Shown here: positions 54,012 through 61,666 of the stretch, one piece after another
How the letters are laid out: the number at the start of each line of letters is the position of its first letter
Numbering within the stretch: position 1 is the stretch's first letter
Assembly: GCF_002086285.1 (NCBI RefSeq)
Contig: NZ_MVHU01000019.1
Coordinates: 22,830-86,829, forward strand
DNA: 64,000 bases
Source: Mycolicibacter kumamotonensis
GTDB taxonomy: Bacteria; Actinomycetota; Actinomycetes; Mycobacteriales; Mycobacteriaceae
Reading direction: 5' to 3'
The notes under the pieces: generated by a model
Database searches by the model: none
What the model saw: only the letters and a program-made list of their open reading frames with translations
Told to the model about the DNA's origin: nothing
Program-made: the position numbers and the translations under genes

Positions 54012-54809
54012 CTACTTCTGGTCGCGCCATCGGCACAATGCCCCGGCGGCGGTCAGGTCGTAGTCGGGGCCGCTGGCGCCGATGGTCAGCAGTCGGACCC
54101 CGAGGCCGGTCAACACGTCGGCCTCGGCGAGCAATTCGTCCACGGTGCCCTGCGTCTGGTCGCCGCCGAGAGCGGCGGAGTGTTCGATGGTGGCCGGGTC
54201 GCGGCCGATCGCGGCGCAGTGCTCGGCCAGTACCGCCGCCTTGTGCGGGTAGGTGTCGGCGTCGGCGAAACAGTGCCACATGTCGGCGTGCTCGGCGACC
54301 AGGCGCAGCGTCTTGCGCTCGCCGCCACCTCCGATCAGCAGTGGGAGATCTCGGGTGGGCGGCGGATTGAGTTGGGCCAAACGGGTTTTGATCCGCGGCA
54401 GGGCGGCCGCCAGGTCATCGAGCCGGCTGCCCGCGGTCCCGAACTCATATCCGTATTCGCGATAGTCCCGATGTTTCCAGCCCGAGCCGATGCCCAGGAT
54501 CAGTCGGCCACCGCTGATGTGATCGACGGTACGGGCCATGTCGGCGAGCAGTTCGGGATTGCGGTAGGAGTTGCACGACACCAGTGCGCCGATCTCGATC
54601 CGGGACGTCTGCTCGGCCCAAGCGGCCAGCATGGTCCAGCATTCGAAGTGCGGTCCGTCGCGGTCGCCGTAGAGCGGGAAGAAATGGTCCCAGTTGAACG
54701 CGATGTCGACGCCGAGGTCTTCACAGCGCCGGACCGCGTCACGAATTGCCCGATAGTGCGAGGCGTGCTGGGGTTGCAGTTGCACAGCGATGCGGATGGG
54801 GCGGCTCAT
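54012..54809 (-). CDS. LLM-class F420-dependent oxidoreductase (Rv0044c homologue)
   Basis: A 265-residue luciferase-like TIM-barrel protein with NWDHFFPLYG, GALVSCNSYRNP and GRLILGIGSGW, the pattern of F420-dependent LLM enzymes of mycobacteria. The substrate is unknown. The leaderless -10 at 54816-54821 (TAGGGT) fixes the ATG at 54809. Confidence 0.93.
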   Translation of the reverse strand: MSRPIRIAVQLQPQHASHYRAIRDAVRRCEDLGVDIAFNWDHFFPLYGDRDGPHFECWTMLAAWAEQTSRIEIGALVSCNSYRNPELLADMARTVDHISGGRLILGIGSGWKHRDYREYGYEFGTAGSRLDDLAAALPRIKTRLAQLNPPPTRDLPLLIGGGGERKTLRLVAEHADMWHCFADADTYPHKAAVLAEHCAAIGRDPATIEHSAALGGDQTQGTVDELLAEADVLTGLGVRLLTIGASGPDYDLTAAGALCRWRDQK

Positions 54810-54815
54810 TTCGAC

Positions 54816-54821
54816 ACCCTA
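54816..54821 (-). promoter_or_regulatory. Leaderless -10 element of the LLM oxidoreductase gene
   Basis: Minus-strand TAGGGT with a 6-nt gap to the ATG at 54809. Confidence 0.5.
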
Positions 54822-54839
54822 ACCCCGCGATCGGGGGTA

Positions 54840-55739
54840 TCAGGGCAGCGTCGTGGCCAGCAACTCGACCAGCGCGCGCGGCTGGTCGCTTTGCACCGAA
54901 TGCCCGGAGCCGGCCACCACGTGGGTGGTCAGGCCCGGTGAACGCCGGGCATATTCGGCGACGTCGTCGGCGCAGACGAATGCCGAATCACCGCCGCGGA
55001 TCAACGTGGTCGGTGCGCCGATCGCGGAAACGTCGATCCATAGCTCGCTGAAATCTCCGACCTTGCGGATGGTGTCGTAGCGCCAGGTCCAGCGGCCGTC
55101 GGGCAGCCGTCGACTGTTGTGCAGCACACCGCGCCGCAGCGACTCCGGATCCCGGTGCGGCGCGGCCAGCGTGGTCAGGGCCAGCATCGAGGCGAAGTCG
55201 TCGAACGTCCGGTCACCCTGGGCCAACGCCACGGTCCCGCGATCGGCGGCGCTCATCTGTGAATGTCGTTGCAGTGCCGAGGGAGTCACGTCGACGAGCA
55301 CCAGCCGGGGGACCAGTTCGGGAACGCTGGCCGCCAGCCGGATCGCGGTCAGGCCGCCCAGCGACATGCCCACCACCAATTCGGCGGCCGGCGCCAGATC
55401 CCGCAGCACCGGCGCCAGTGCGGCGGCGTTGCACTGCGGGGAGTAGTCGCCGTCGTCGCGCCAGGACGAGTGGCCGTGCCCGGGCAGGTCCACGGCCAGG
55501 GCGGGCTGCCCGAGGCCGAGAACGACGGTGTCCCAGGTGTGGGCGTTCTGAGCACCACCGTGTAGGAACACCACCCGCGGCGGCGCGGCCCCCCAGCGCA
55601 GCGCGCTGATGGGTCCGGCGTCGATACGCTGCACGGTCGGCAGCGGACCGGTGACACCGGCCTGTTCGGCGTTGCCGGCCAGCAGGGCGAACTCCGACAG
55701 CCCGGCCAGCTCCTCGTCGGTCATCTCCGGCATGGACAC
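54840..55739 (-). CDS. Alpha/beta hydrolase (Rv0045c homologue)
   Basis: A 299-residue hydrolase: oxyanion HGG (60-62), nucleophile in GMSLGG (Ser126), and catalytic His280 in GSGHSVQSD. M. tuberculosis Rv0045c is an esterase with preference for short acyl chains. The start is GTG 55739 or ATG 55733. It is downstream of ino1 by 24 bp. Confidence 0.93.
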   Translation of the reverse strand: MSMPEMTDEELAGLSEFALLAGNAEQAGVTGPLPTVQRIDAGPISALRWGAAPPRVVFLHGGAQNAHTWDTVVLGLGQPALAVDLPGHGHSSWRDDGDYSPQCNAAALAPVLRDLAPAAELVVGMSLGGLTAIRLAASVPELVPRLVLVDVTPSALQRHSQMSAADRGTVALAQGDRTFDDFASMLALTTLAAPHRDPESLRRGVLHNSRRLPDGRWTWRYDTIRKVGDFSELWIDVSAIGAPTTLIRGGDSAFVCADDVAEYARRSPGLTTHVVAGSGHSVQSDQPRALVELLATTLP

Positions 55740-55763
55740 TGCGTCTCGGCGCAGGGTGAACCC

Positions 55764-56855
55764 CTAGCCGGTGATGAACTGCTCGAGTTCGGCCCGGGCG
55801 ACGTCGTCGGGCAGTTGCTTGGGCGGGCTCTTCATCAGGTATGCCGAGGCCGGGATGATCGGCCCGCCGATGCCGCGGTCCTTGGCGATCTTGGCGGCCC
55901 GCACCGCGTCGATGATGATGCCGGCCGAGTTGGGGGAGTCCCACACCTCGAGCTTGTACTCCAGGTTCAGCGGTGCGTCGCCGAACGCGCGGCCCTCCAG
56001 CCGCACGTAGGCCCACTTGCGGTCATCCAGCCAGGCCACGTGGTCGCTGGGTCCGATGTGCACGTTCTTGTCCTCGACCTTGCCGGCCAGCGAGCCGGTC
56101 AGGTTGGAGGTGACGGCCTGGGTCTTGGACACCTTCTTGGACTCCAGGCGCTCCCGCTCGAGCATGTTCTTGAAGTCCATGTTGCCGCCGACGTTGAGCT
56201 GGTAGGTGCGGTCCAGCGTGACGCCACGGTCCTCGAACAGCTTGGCCATCACCCGGTGGGTGATGGTGGCGCCGACCTGGCTCTTGATGTCGTCGCCGAC
56301 GATCGGGACGCCGGCGTCGGCGAACTTCTTGGCCCACACCGGGTCCGAGGCGATGAACACCGGCAGCGCATTGACGAACGCCACCCCGGCATCGATGGCG
56401 CACTGGGCGTAGAACTTGTCGGCCTCGTCCGAGCCCACCGGCAGGTAGGAGACCAGCACGTCGACCTTGGCCTCCTTGAGCACCGAGACCACGTCGACGG
56501 CGTCGGCGTCGGAGACCTCGATGGTGTCGGCGTAGTACTTGCCGATGCCGTCCAGGGTCGGCCCACGCTGCACGACGACGTTGGTCGGCGGCACGTCCGC
56601 GATCTTGATGGTGTTGTTCTCCGAGGCGAAGATGGCTTCGGACAGGTCGAAGCCGACCTTCTTGGCGTCGACGTCGAACGCGGCGACGAACTTCACGTCG
56701 CGGACGTGGTACGGACCGAAGCGCACGTGCATCAGGCCGGGCACGGTCGAACTGTCGTCGGCGTTCTGGTAGTACTGGACGCCCTGGACCAGCGAGGAGG
56801 CGCAGTTACCGACGCCGACAATGGCGACCCGCACATCCGTCGTTTGCTCAGTCAT
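55764..56855 (-). CDS. ino1: Inositol-1-phosphate synthase
   Basis: A 363-residue NAD-dependent synthase turning glucose-6-phosphate into 1L-myo-inositol-1-phosphate, the first step to phosphatidylinositol, PIMs, LAM and mycothiol. NAD motif [13 protein letters not shown] (14-26) and the C-terminal [20 protein letters not shown] are characteristic. AAGGAG lies 11 nt before the ATG. It follows the PadR gene by 75 bp in the same direction. Confidence 0.98.
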   Translation of the reverse strand: MTEQTTDVRVAIVGVGNCASSLVQGVQYYQNADDSSTVPGLMHVRFGPYHVRDVKFVAAFDVDAKKVGFDLSEAIFASENNTIKIADVPPTNVVVQRGPTLDGIGKYYADTIEVSDADAVDVVSVLKEAKVDVLVSYLPVGSDEADKFYAQCAIDAGVAFVNALPVFIASDPVWAKKFADAGVPIVGDDIKSQVGATITHRVMAKLFEDRGVTLDRTYQLNVGGNMDFKNMLERERLESKKVSKTQAVTSNLTGSLAGKVEDKNVHIGPSDHVAWLDDRKWAYVRLEGRAFGDAPLNLEYKLEVWDSPNSAGIIIDAVRAAKIAKDRGIGGPIIPASAYLMKSPPKQLPDDVARAELEQFITG

Positions 56856-56930
56856 TTCCGACGTTCTCCTTTTTCTGCTGTCACTGCTGACGTGCTGTTT
56901 GTGTTGTCCTGATACCCGCGCCGTGCAGGC

Positions 56931-57473
56931 TCAAGATTGTTCGGCTCTGCCCTGTGAGACGCGTTCGGCCGCGATCAACTCGTTGAGCCACTTGACCTCC
57001 CGCTCACTGGACTCCAGCCCGAGCTGGTGCAGTTGGCGGGTGTAGCGGTCCAATGAGTTGCTGGCCCGCGTCACGGCGTTGCGCAGGCCCTCTCGGCGTT
57101 CCTCCACCTGGCGGCGGCGGCCTTCGAGGATCCGCATCCGCGCCTCGGCGGGGGTGCGGTTGAAGAAGGCCAGGTGGACCCCGAAGCCGTCGTCGGTGTA
57201 GTTCTGCGGTCCGGTGTCGGCCACCAGCTCGTTGAAGCGCTGGCGGCCGGCGTCGGTCAGCTGGTAGACCCGCCGGGCCCGGCGCACCGGGGTCCCGGCC
57301 GGTGCCGCGTCTTCAGCGATCAGCCCGGCCGTCTGCATGCGCCGCAGCGCCGGATACAGCGAGCCGTAGGAGAACGCCCGGAACGCGCCCAGCAGACCGG
57401 TCAACCGCTTCCGCAACTCGTAGCCGTGCATCGGCGACTCGAGCAGCAAACCGAGTATGGCAAGCTCAAGCAC
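56931..57473 (-). CDS. PadR family transcriptional regulator (Rv0047c homologue)
   Basis: A 180-residue regulator with the PadR winged helix (LELAILGLLLESPMHGYELR, then AFSYGSLYPALRRMQ) and a C-terminal helical dimer domain. GTG 57473 has GGGGAGG at 7 nt. It probably controls itself and ino1. Inverted repeats just upstream (57506-57542) are operator candidates. Confidence 0.93.
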   Translation of the reverse strand: MLELAILGLLLESPMHGYELRKRLTGLLGAFRAFSYGSLYPALRRMQTAGLIAEDAAPAGTPVRRARRVYQLTDAGRQRFNELVADTGPQNYTDDGFGVHLAFFNRTPAEARMRILEGRRRQVEERREGLRNAVTRASNSLDRYTRQLHQLGLESSEREVKWLNELIAAERVSQGRAEQS

Positions 57474-57505
57474 CGATTCACCTCCCCTGATGATTGTCAG
57501 CTACG

Positions 57506-57542
57506 ACCGTTCGACGGTTCGCGCCATAGTATCGCGCCGATA
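57506..57542. promoter_or_regulatory. Candidate PadR operator: two inverted repeats
   Basis: ACCGT-TCG-ACGGT (57506-57518) and TATCG-CGC-CGATA (57530-57542), both perfect, in the 127-bp gap upstream of padR. Confidence 0.4.
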
Positions 57543-57600
57543 TAACCAAACCCAAGCGGCCATGTTCCCCCAGCGTGCAGCCGGCTCGTTCGCGGAACTG

Positions 57601-58443
57601 TCAGGACGGGTAATTGATGCGCTTGACGGCGCCGTCTCCGGCGAAGGCGATGTAGCCGCCGCCGTAATCGCTGGAGACGTAGACCGACAGCGACAACTCA
57701 CCGGGGGCCGTCGGATCCCGGGCCGGTTCGACGATCAGGTAGGTGGATTTGACGTCGGAGGGTTTGATCCCGAGCGTTTCGGGCGCCCCGCGCAGGATGC
57801 CGACCGCGGCCTTCGGGTCGAAGCGGCCCAGATCCACCGCGGCGGCATCGCTGCTCTTGGCCGAGGTGGACGGGTCGTCCCAGCCCCCGCGGTAGGTGTA
57901 GTTCAGTTCGCGGCGCTGCTCGGCGGGATCGGGCCGGGTCAGCGACGCGTATTCGGGGTAGATGACCAGCCGGTACCCGGTGGTGTCGCCGAACTTCTGG
58001 CGGGCCTGCTCCAGCAGTCCGGTCAATCCGCCCAGCGAATGCAGCTGTCGCGGCGGGGTGAGCACCACCGGGGTGATGCCGTCGGGTTTGGCGCCGGGGT
58101 CGGAGGTGAAATCGAACGGGGAGCTGGTGTTGCCGTAGAGGCCCCAGCCGATACCGATCCCCAGCAGGCCCGCGGCCGCCAACGCTCCCAGGGCGATACC
58201 GCGGCTGCCCAGTCTCAGCGGTTTGACCAGTACCGGCAACTGCGTCGGCGCACTGGCGGTCTGCAGATCGGTGACCAGGTCGTGCAAATCGCCCAGGGTG
58301 ACGGCCCGGGTGGCCGCGCTGACCCGTTCCCGGTGCTCCTCGGATGTCAGCTGGCCCTCGGCCAGGCCGGTGTCGAGGATCCGGCAGGTGTCATCGCGAT
58401 CACTGTCTTTGGCCCGGGTTCCGGACGTCTGCCGCATTGCCAC
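57601..58443 (-). CDS. DUF1707 membrane protein (Rv0048c homologue)
   Basis: A 280-residue protein. The N-terminal DUF1707 domain (about 9-60; KDSDRDDTCRILDTGLAEGQ and LTSEEHRERVSAA) is cytosolic. A membrane segment (about 80-102, GIALGALAAAGLLGIGIGWG) and an extracytoplasmic domain of unknown fold follow. I start at GTG 58443 (MAMRQTSGTRAKDSD): TAGCAT (58451-58456) lies 7 nt upstream, leaderless. The longer frame to 58554 lacks support. Divergent from the DUF5318 gene. Confidence 0.85.
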   Translation of the reverse strand: MAMRQTSGTRAKDSDRDDTCRILDTGLAEGQLTSEEHRERVSAATRAVTLGDLHDLVTDLQTASAPTQLPVLVKPLRLGSRGIALGALAAAGLLGIGIGWGLYGNTSSPFDFTSDPGAKPDGITPVVLTPPRQLHSLGGLTGLLEQARQKFGDTTGYRLVIYPEYASLTRPDPAEQRRELNYTYRGGWDDPSTSAKSSDAAAVDLGRFDPKAAVGILRGAPETLGIKPSDVKSTYLIVEPARDPTAPGELSLSVYVSSDYGGGYIAFAGDGAVKRINYPS

Positions 58444-58450
58444 GGCGATG

Positions 58451-58456
58451 ATGCTA
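58451..58456 (-). promoter_or_regulatory. Leaderless -10 element of the DUF1707 gene
   Basis: Minus-strand TAGCAT with a 7-nt gap to GTG 58443; it decides the start. Confidence 0.5.
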
Positions 58457-58542
58457 GAAGCCCGCGGCATGCGGTGGCCCGGAAATCCGCCGGTCGGTGC
58501 GGGATGCGGGAGTTCATCACACCCGCCCGCGCGGACCCGACG

Positions 58543-58548
58543 TACTCT
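58543..58548 (+). promoter_or_regulatory. Leaderless -10 element of DUF5318-ponA1
   Basis: TACTCT with a 7-nt gap to GTG 58556. The same element recurs at 61516 before the duplicated copy. Confidence 0.55.
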
Positions 58549-58555
58549 GGTCACC

Positions 58556-58981
58556 GTGCGATTGCAGCGACAGGTGGTGGACTACGCGCTTCGGCGCCGT
58601 TCCCTGCTGGCCGAGGTCTACTCCGGGCGTACCGGGGTGTCCGAGGTGTGCGACGCCAACCCCTATCTGCTCCGGGCGGCGAAGTTCCACGGCAAGCCCA
58701 GCGCGGTGGTCTGCCCGATCTGCCGCAAGGAGCAGCTGACCCTGGTGTCGTGGGTCTACGGCGACGACCTGGGGGCGGTGTCGGGTTCGGCGCGTTCCGC
58801 TGAGGAGCTTGTCCTGCTGGCCACCCGCTACCCGGAGTTCTCGGTGCACGTTGTCGAGGTGTGCCGGACCTGCAGCTGGAATCACCTGGTGAAGTCGTAT
58901 GTGCTGGGCCTCGCGCGCCCGCCGAAGGGGTCTCGGGGTCGGCGGGCGGCACGCAGCGGAGCCCGTACCGCCAGTGAGTAA
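58556..58981 (+). CDS. DUF5318 protein (Rv0049 homologue)
   Basis: A 141-residue cytosolic protein conserved immediately upstream of ponA1 in mycobacteria. It has two CxxC/CxxCxW-type pairs (VVCPICRKEQL and VCRTCSWNHL) that look like a zinc ribbon. Function unknown. I start at the leaderless GTG 58556 (MRLQRQVVDYALRRR); the open frame from 58223 is antisense to the DUF1707 gene. Its stop overlaps the ponA1 start by 8 bp. Confidence 0.88.
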   Translation: MRLQRQVVDYALRRRSLLAEVYSGRTGVSEVCDANPYLLRAAKFHGKPSAVVCPICRKEQLTLVSWVYGDDLGAVSGSARSAEELVLLATRYPEFSVHVVEVCRTCSWNHLVKSYVLGLARPPKGSRGRRAARSGARTASE

Positions 58982-61466
58982 ACACCACGAGGACCGGCCG
59001 AAGCCTGCCTCGGCCGGACCTTCCGACGTCGGTGCCCACCGCGCACCGGCCGCGCCCGATGACCGGCAGACCACGATCATCCCCGCCGTCGATGACGCCG
59101 TGACCGCAGATCTGCGCGACCCGATCGACGCCGTCAAAGCGGCGCTGGACGGCGCGCCGCGACGCCGCGAGCAGACGCTGAGCGGACGCGTTCCGCGCCG
59201 GCCACCGCCGGAGGAACCGGCCGAGCCGCCGCCGCGGCGCTCGGGCCGTCTCGAGCACACCGACCGGCCCGCGGCGCCGGACCCGCTGGACTGGCTGCGC
59301 CGGCACCCGCCGAACTGGCGGTGGATCCGGCGGGGCCTCTACGTCTCCGTTGTGGTGATGCTGGTGCTGCCGATCATCACCTTCGCGATGGCCTACTCCA
59401 TCACCGAGGTGCCCTCACCCGGCGACATCCGCACCAACCAGGTGTCGACGATCCTGGCCAACGACGGCTCGGAGCTCGCCAAAATCATTCCGCCGGAGGG
59501 TAATCGCGTCGACATCGACATCAACCAGGTGCCGGTGTATGTCCGCAACGCCGTGCTGGCCGCCGAGGACCGCGACTTCTACTCCAACCCGGGGTTCTCC
59601 GTGTCCGGTTTCGCCCGCGCCATCAAGAACAACCTCTTCGGCGGTGACACCCAGGGCGGTTCGACGATCACCCAGCAGTACGTCAAGAACGCACTGGTCG
59701 GCTCCGAGCGGGCCGGGCTGCGCGGATTGATCCGCAAGGCGAAAGAGCTCGTGATCGCCACCAAGATGTCCAGCGCCTGGTCCAAAGATGATGTGCTGCA
59801 GGCCTATCTGAACATCATCTACTTCGGCCGCGGCTCCTACGGGATCGCCGCGGCATCCAAGGCCTACTTCGACAAGCCCGTCGAGCAGCTCGACGTCGCT
59901 GAGGGAGCGCTGCTGGCCGCGCTGATCCAGCGGCCGTCCTCACTGGATCCCGCCGTGGACCCCGAAGGCGCGATCGACCGGTGGAATTGGGTGCTCGACG
60001 GCATGGTGGAGACCGGTGCGCTCACCGCCGCAGAGCGTGCCGCACAGGCGTTTCCGGCGACGGTACCGCCGGAGCTGGCCCGTTCCCAGAACATCACCAC
60101 CGGCCCCAACGGGCTGATCCAGCGGCAGGTCACCAAGGAGCTGCTCGAGCTGTTCAACATCGACGAGCAGACGCTGAACACCCAGGGCCTGCAGATCACC
60201 ACCACCATCGACCCGCAGGCGCAGAGCGCCGCCGAGGACGCGGTGGAGACCTACCTCAAAGGCCAGATCCCCAATATGCGCTCGGCGGTGGTCTCCATCG
60301 ATCCGCGCAACGGCGCGGTGCGCGCCTACTACGGGGGCGCGGATGCCAACGGCTTCGACTTCGCCCAGGCCGGTCTGCAGACCGGGTCGTCGTTCAAGGT
60401 GTTCGCTCTGGTGGCCGCGTTGGAGCAGGGCATCGGTCTGGGTTATCAGATCGATAGTTCCCCGCTGACCCTCGAGAACGGCCGGATCAAGATCACCAAC
60501 TCCGAGGGTGAGAGCTGCGGGGTCTGCAACATCGCCGAGGCGCTCAAGCGCTCCCTGAACACCGCCTACTACCGGCTGATGCTCAAGCTCAAGAACGGCG
60601 CGCAGGACGTCGCGGACGCCGCCCATGCCGCCGGTGTCGCCACGAGTTTCCCCGGTGTGCCGCATACTCTTTCGCAAGACGGCGGGCCACCTGAAGGGGG
60701 TGTGGTCCTGGGGCAGTACCAGACCAGGGTGATCGACATGGCCTCGGCGTACGCGACACTGGCCGCCTCGGGCGTCTACCATCCGCCGCACTTCGTGGAG
60801 AAAGTGGTCAACGCCGAGGGCCAGGTGCTCTTCGACGCGCAGATGTCTGAAGACACCGGCGAGCAGCGCATCCCCAAGGCGGTCGCCGACAACGTCACCG
60901 CGGCGATGCAGCCCATCGCCGGCTGGTCGCGCGGGCACAATCTGGCCGGCGGGCGGCCCTCGGCGGCCAAGACCGGGACCACTCAGCTGGGCGACACCGG
61001 CGCCAACCGGGACGGCTGGATGGTCGGCTACACGCCGTCGCTGTCGACCGCGGTGTGGGTCGGTACCACCGGGGGCGATGAGCCACTGGTCAATCAGTGG
61101 GGCGGTCCGGTCTACGGCGCGGGCATTCCGGCCGACATCTGGAAGGCGACCATGGACGGCGCCCTGCGGGGTACCGCCAGCGAAACCTTCCCGACGCCCA
61201 CCGAGATCGGCGGCTATGCCGGGGTCCCGGCCGCGCCGCCGCCGCCCCCGCCGTTGGAGTCCCTGCCGCCGGAGCCCTCGGAGACCGTCATCCAGCCGAC
61301 GATCGAGATCGCGCCGGGCATCACCATCCCGATCGGTCCGCCCACCACGATCCCGGCCGCACCGCCCCCGCCGCAGCCCTCGCCGCCGGGCCAGGAGCCC
61401 CAGTCTCCGGTAGCGCCCGAGCAGCCCGCGCCCGCGCCGGCCGAACCGGCGCTCCCGGCGCCGTAG
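58974..61466 (+). CDS. ponA1: Class A penicillin-binding protein PonA1
   Basis: An 830-residue bifunctional peptidoglycan synthase. The cytosolic tail (1-120) is Pro/Arg-rich. One membrane segment (about 122-144) and a GT51 transglycosylase follow, with catalytic Glu198 in AAEDRDFY and GGSTITQQYVKNAL. The transpeptidase has SSFK (Ser472, Lys475), SLN (527-529) and KTG (666). The C-terminal Pro-rich tail is long. PonA1 drives polar growth in mycobacteria and is phosphorylated by PknB. GTG 58974 overlaps DUF5318; no strong Shine-Dalgarno, consistent with coupling. A second copy follows. Confidence 0.96.
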   Translation: MSKHHEDRPKPASAGPSDVGAHRAPAAPDDRQTTIIPAVDDAVTADLRDPIDAVKAALDGAPRRREQTLSGRVPRRPPPEEPAEPPPRRSGRLEHTDRPAAPDPLDWLRRHPPNWRWIRRGLYVSVVVMLVLPIITFAMAYSITEVPSPGDIRTNQVSTILANDGSELAKIIPPEGNRVDIDINQVPVYVRNAVLAAEDRDFYSNPGFSVSGFARAIKNNLFGGDTQGGSTITQQYVKNALVGSERAGLRGLIRKAKELVIATKMSSAWSKDDVLQAYLNIIYFGRGSYGIAAASKAYFDKPVEQLDVAEGALLAALIQRPSSLDPAVDPEGAIDRWNWVLDGMVETGALTAAERAAQAFPATVPPELARSQNITTGPNGLIQRQVTKELLELFNIDEQTLNTQGLQITTTIDPQAQSAAEDAVETYLKGQIPNMRSAVVSIDPRNGAVRAYYGGADANGFDFAQAGLQTGSSFKVFALVAALEQGIGLGYQIDSSPLTLENGRIKITNSEGESCGVCNIAEALKRSLNTAYYRLMLKLKNGAQDVADAAHAAGVATSFPGVPHTLSQDGGPPEGGVVLGQYQTRVIDMASAYATLAASGVYHPPHFVEKVVNAEGQVLFDAQMSEDTGEQRIPKAVADNVTAAMQPIAGWSRGHNLAGGRPSAAKTGTTQLGDTGANRDGWMVGYTPSLSTAVWVGTTGGDEPLVNQWGGPVYGAGIPADIWKATMDGALRGTASETFPTPTEIGGYAGVPAAPPPPPPLESLPPEPSETVIQPTIEIAPGITIPIGPPTTIPAAPPPPQPSPPGQEPQSPVAPEQPAPAPAEPALPAP

Positions 61467-61515
61467 CCTGCGCTTTTCCCGCTTCGTTTCAGCGCGACAC
61501 CGTCGGCAGCAGACG

Positions 61516-61521
61516 TACCCT
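61516..61521 (+). promoter_or_regulatory. Duplicated leaderless -10 element before the DUF5318 remnant
   Basis: TACCCT with a 7-nt gap to ATG 61529. Flanking bases (GACGTAC and CTGGTSASC) match those at 58541-58555, the promoter of the intact DUF5318 gene. Confidence 0.6.
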
Positions 61522-61528
61522 GGTGAGC

Positions 61529-61666
61529 ATGCGACTGCAGCGACGCATGGGAGAAGGCGGGCTTGACGGCGCGTCGGCGTCTGTCGCGGGGTGTTCTGAC
61601 CGCGCTACGGCGACCAAGGGCGTGATGCTCGATCTCTACCTGCGGGGATGCGCGCACCGCCGGTGA
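61529..61666 (+). pseudogene. Internally deleted remnant of the DUF5318 gene, now a 45-codon leader ORF
   Basis: The frame begins MRLQRRMGEGG after SRRTLVS, matching MRLQRQVVDY after TRRTLVT in the intact copy. It ends at GCACCGCCGGTGAG against GTACCGCCAGTGAG at the intact end. The middle, including both Cys pairs, is missing (45 against 141 residues). The TGA overlaps the GTG of the second ponA1 (GTGA), so this mini-ORF could act as a translationally coupled leader. Confidence 0.75.
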
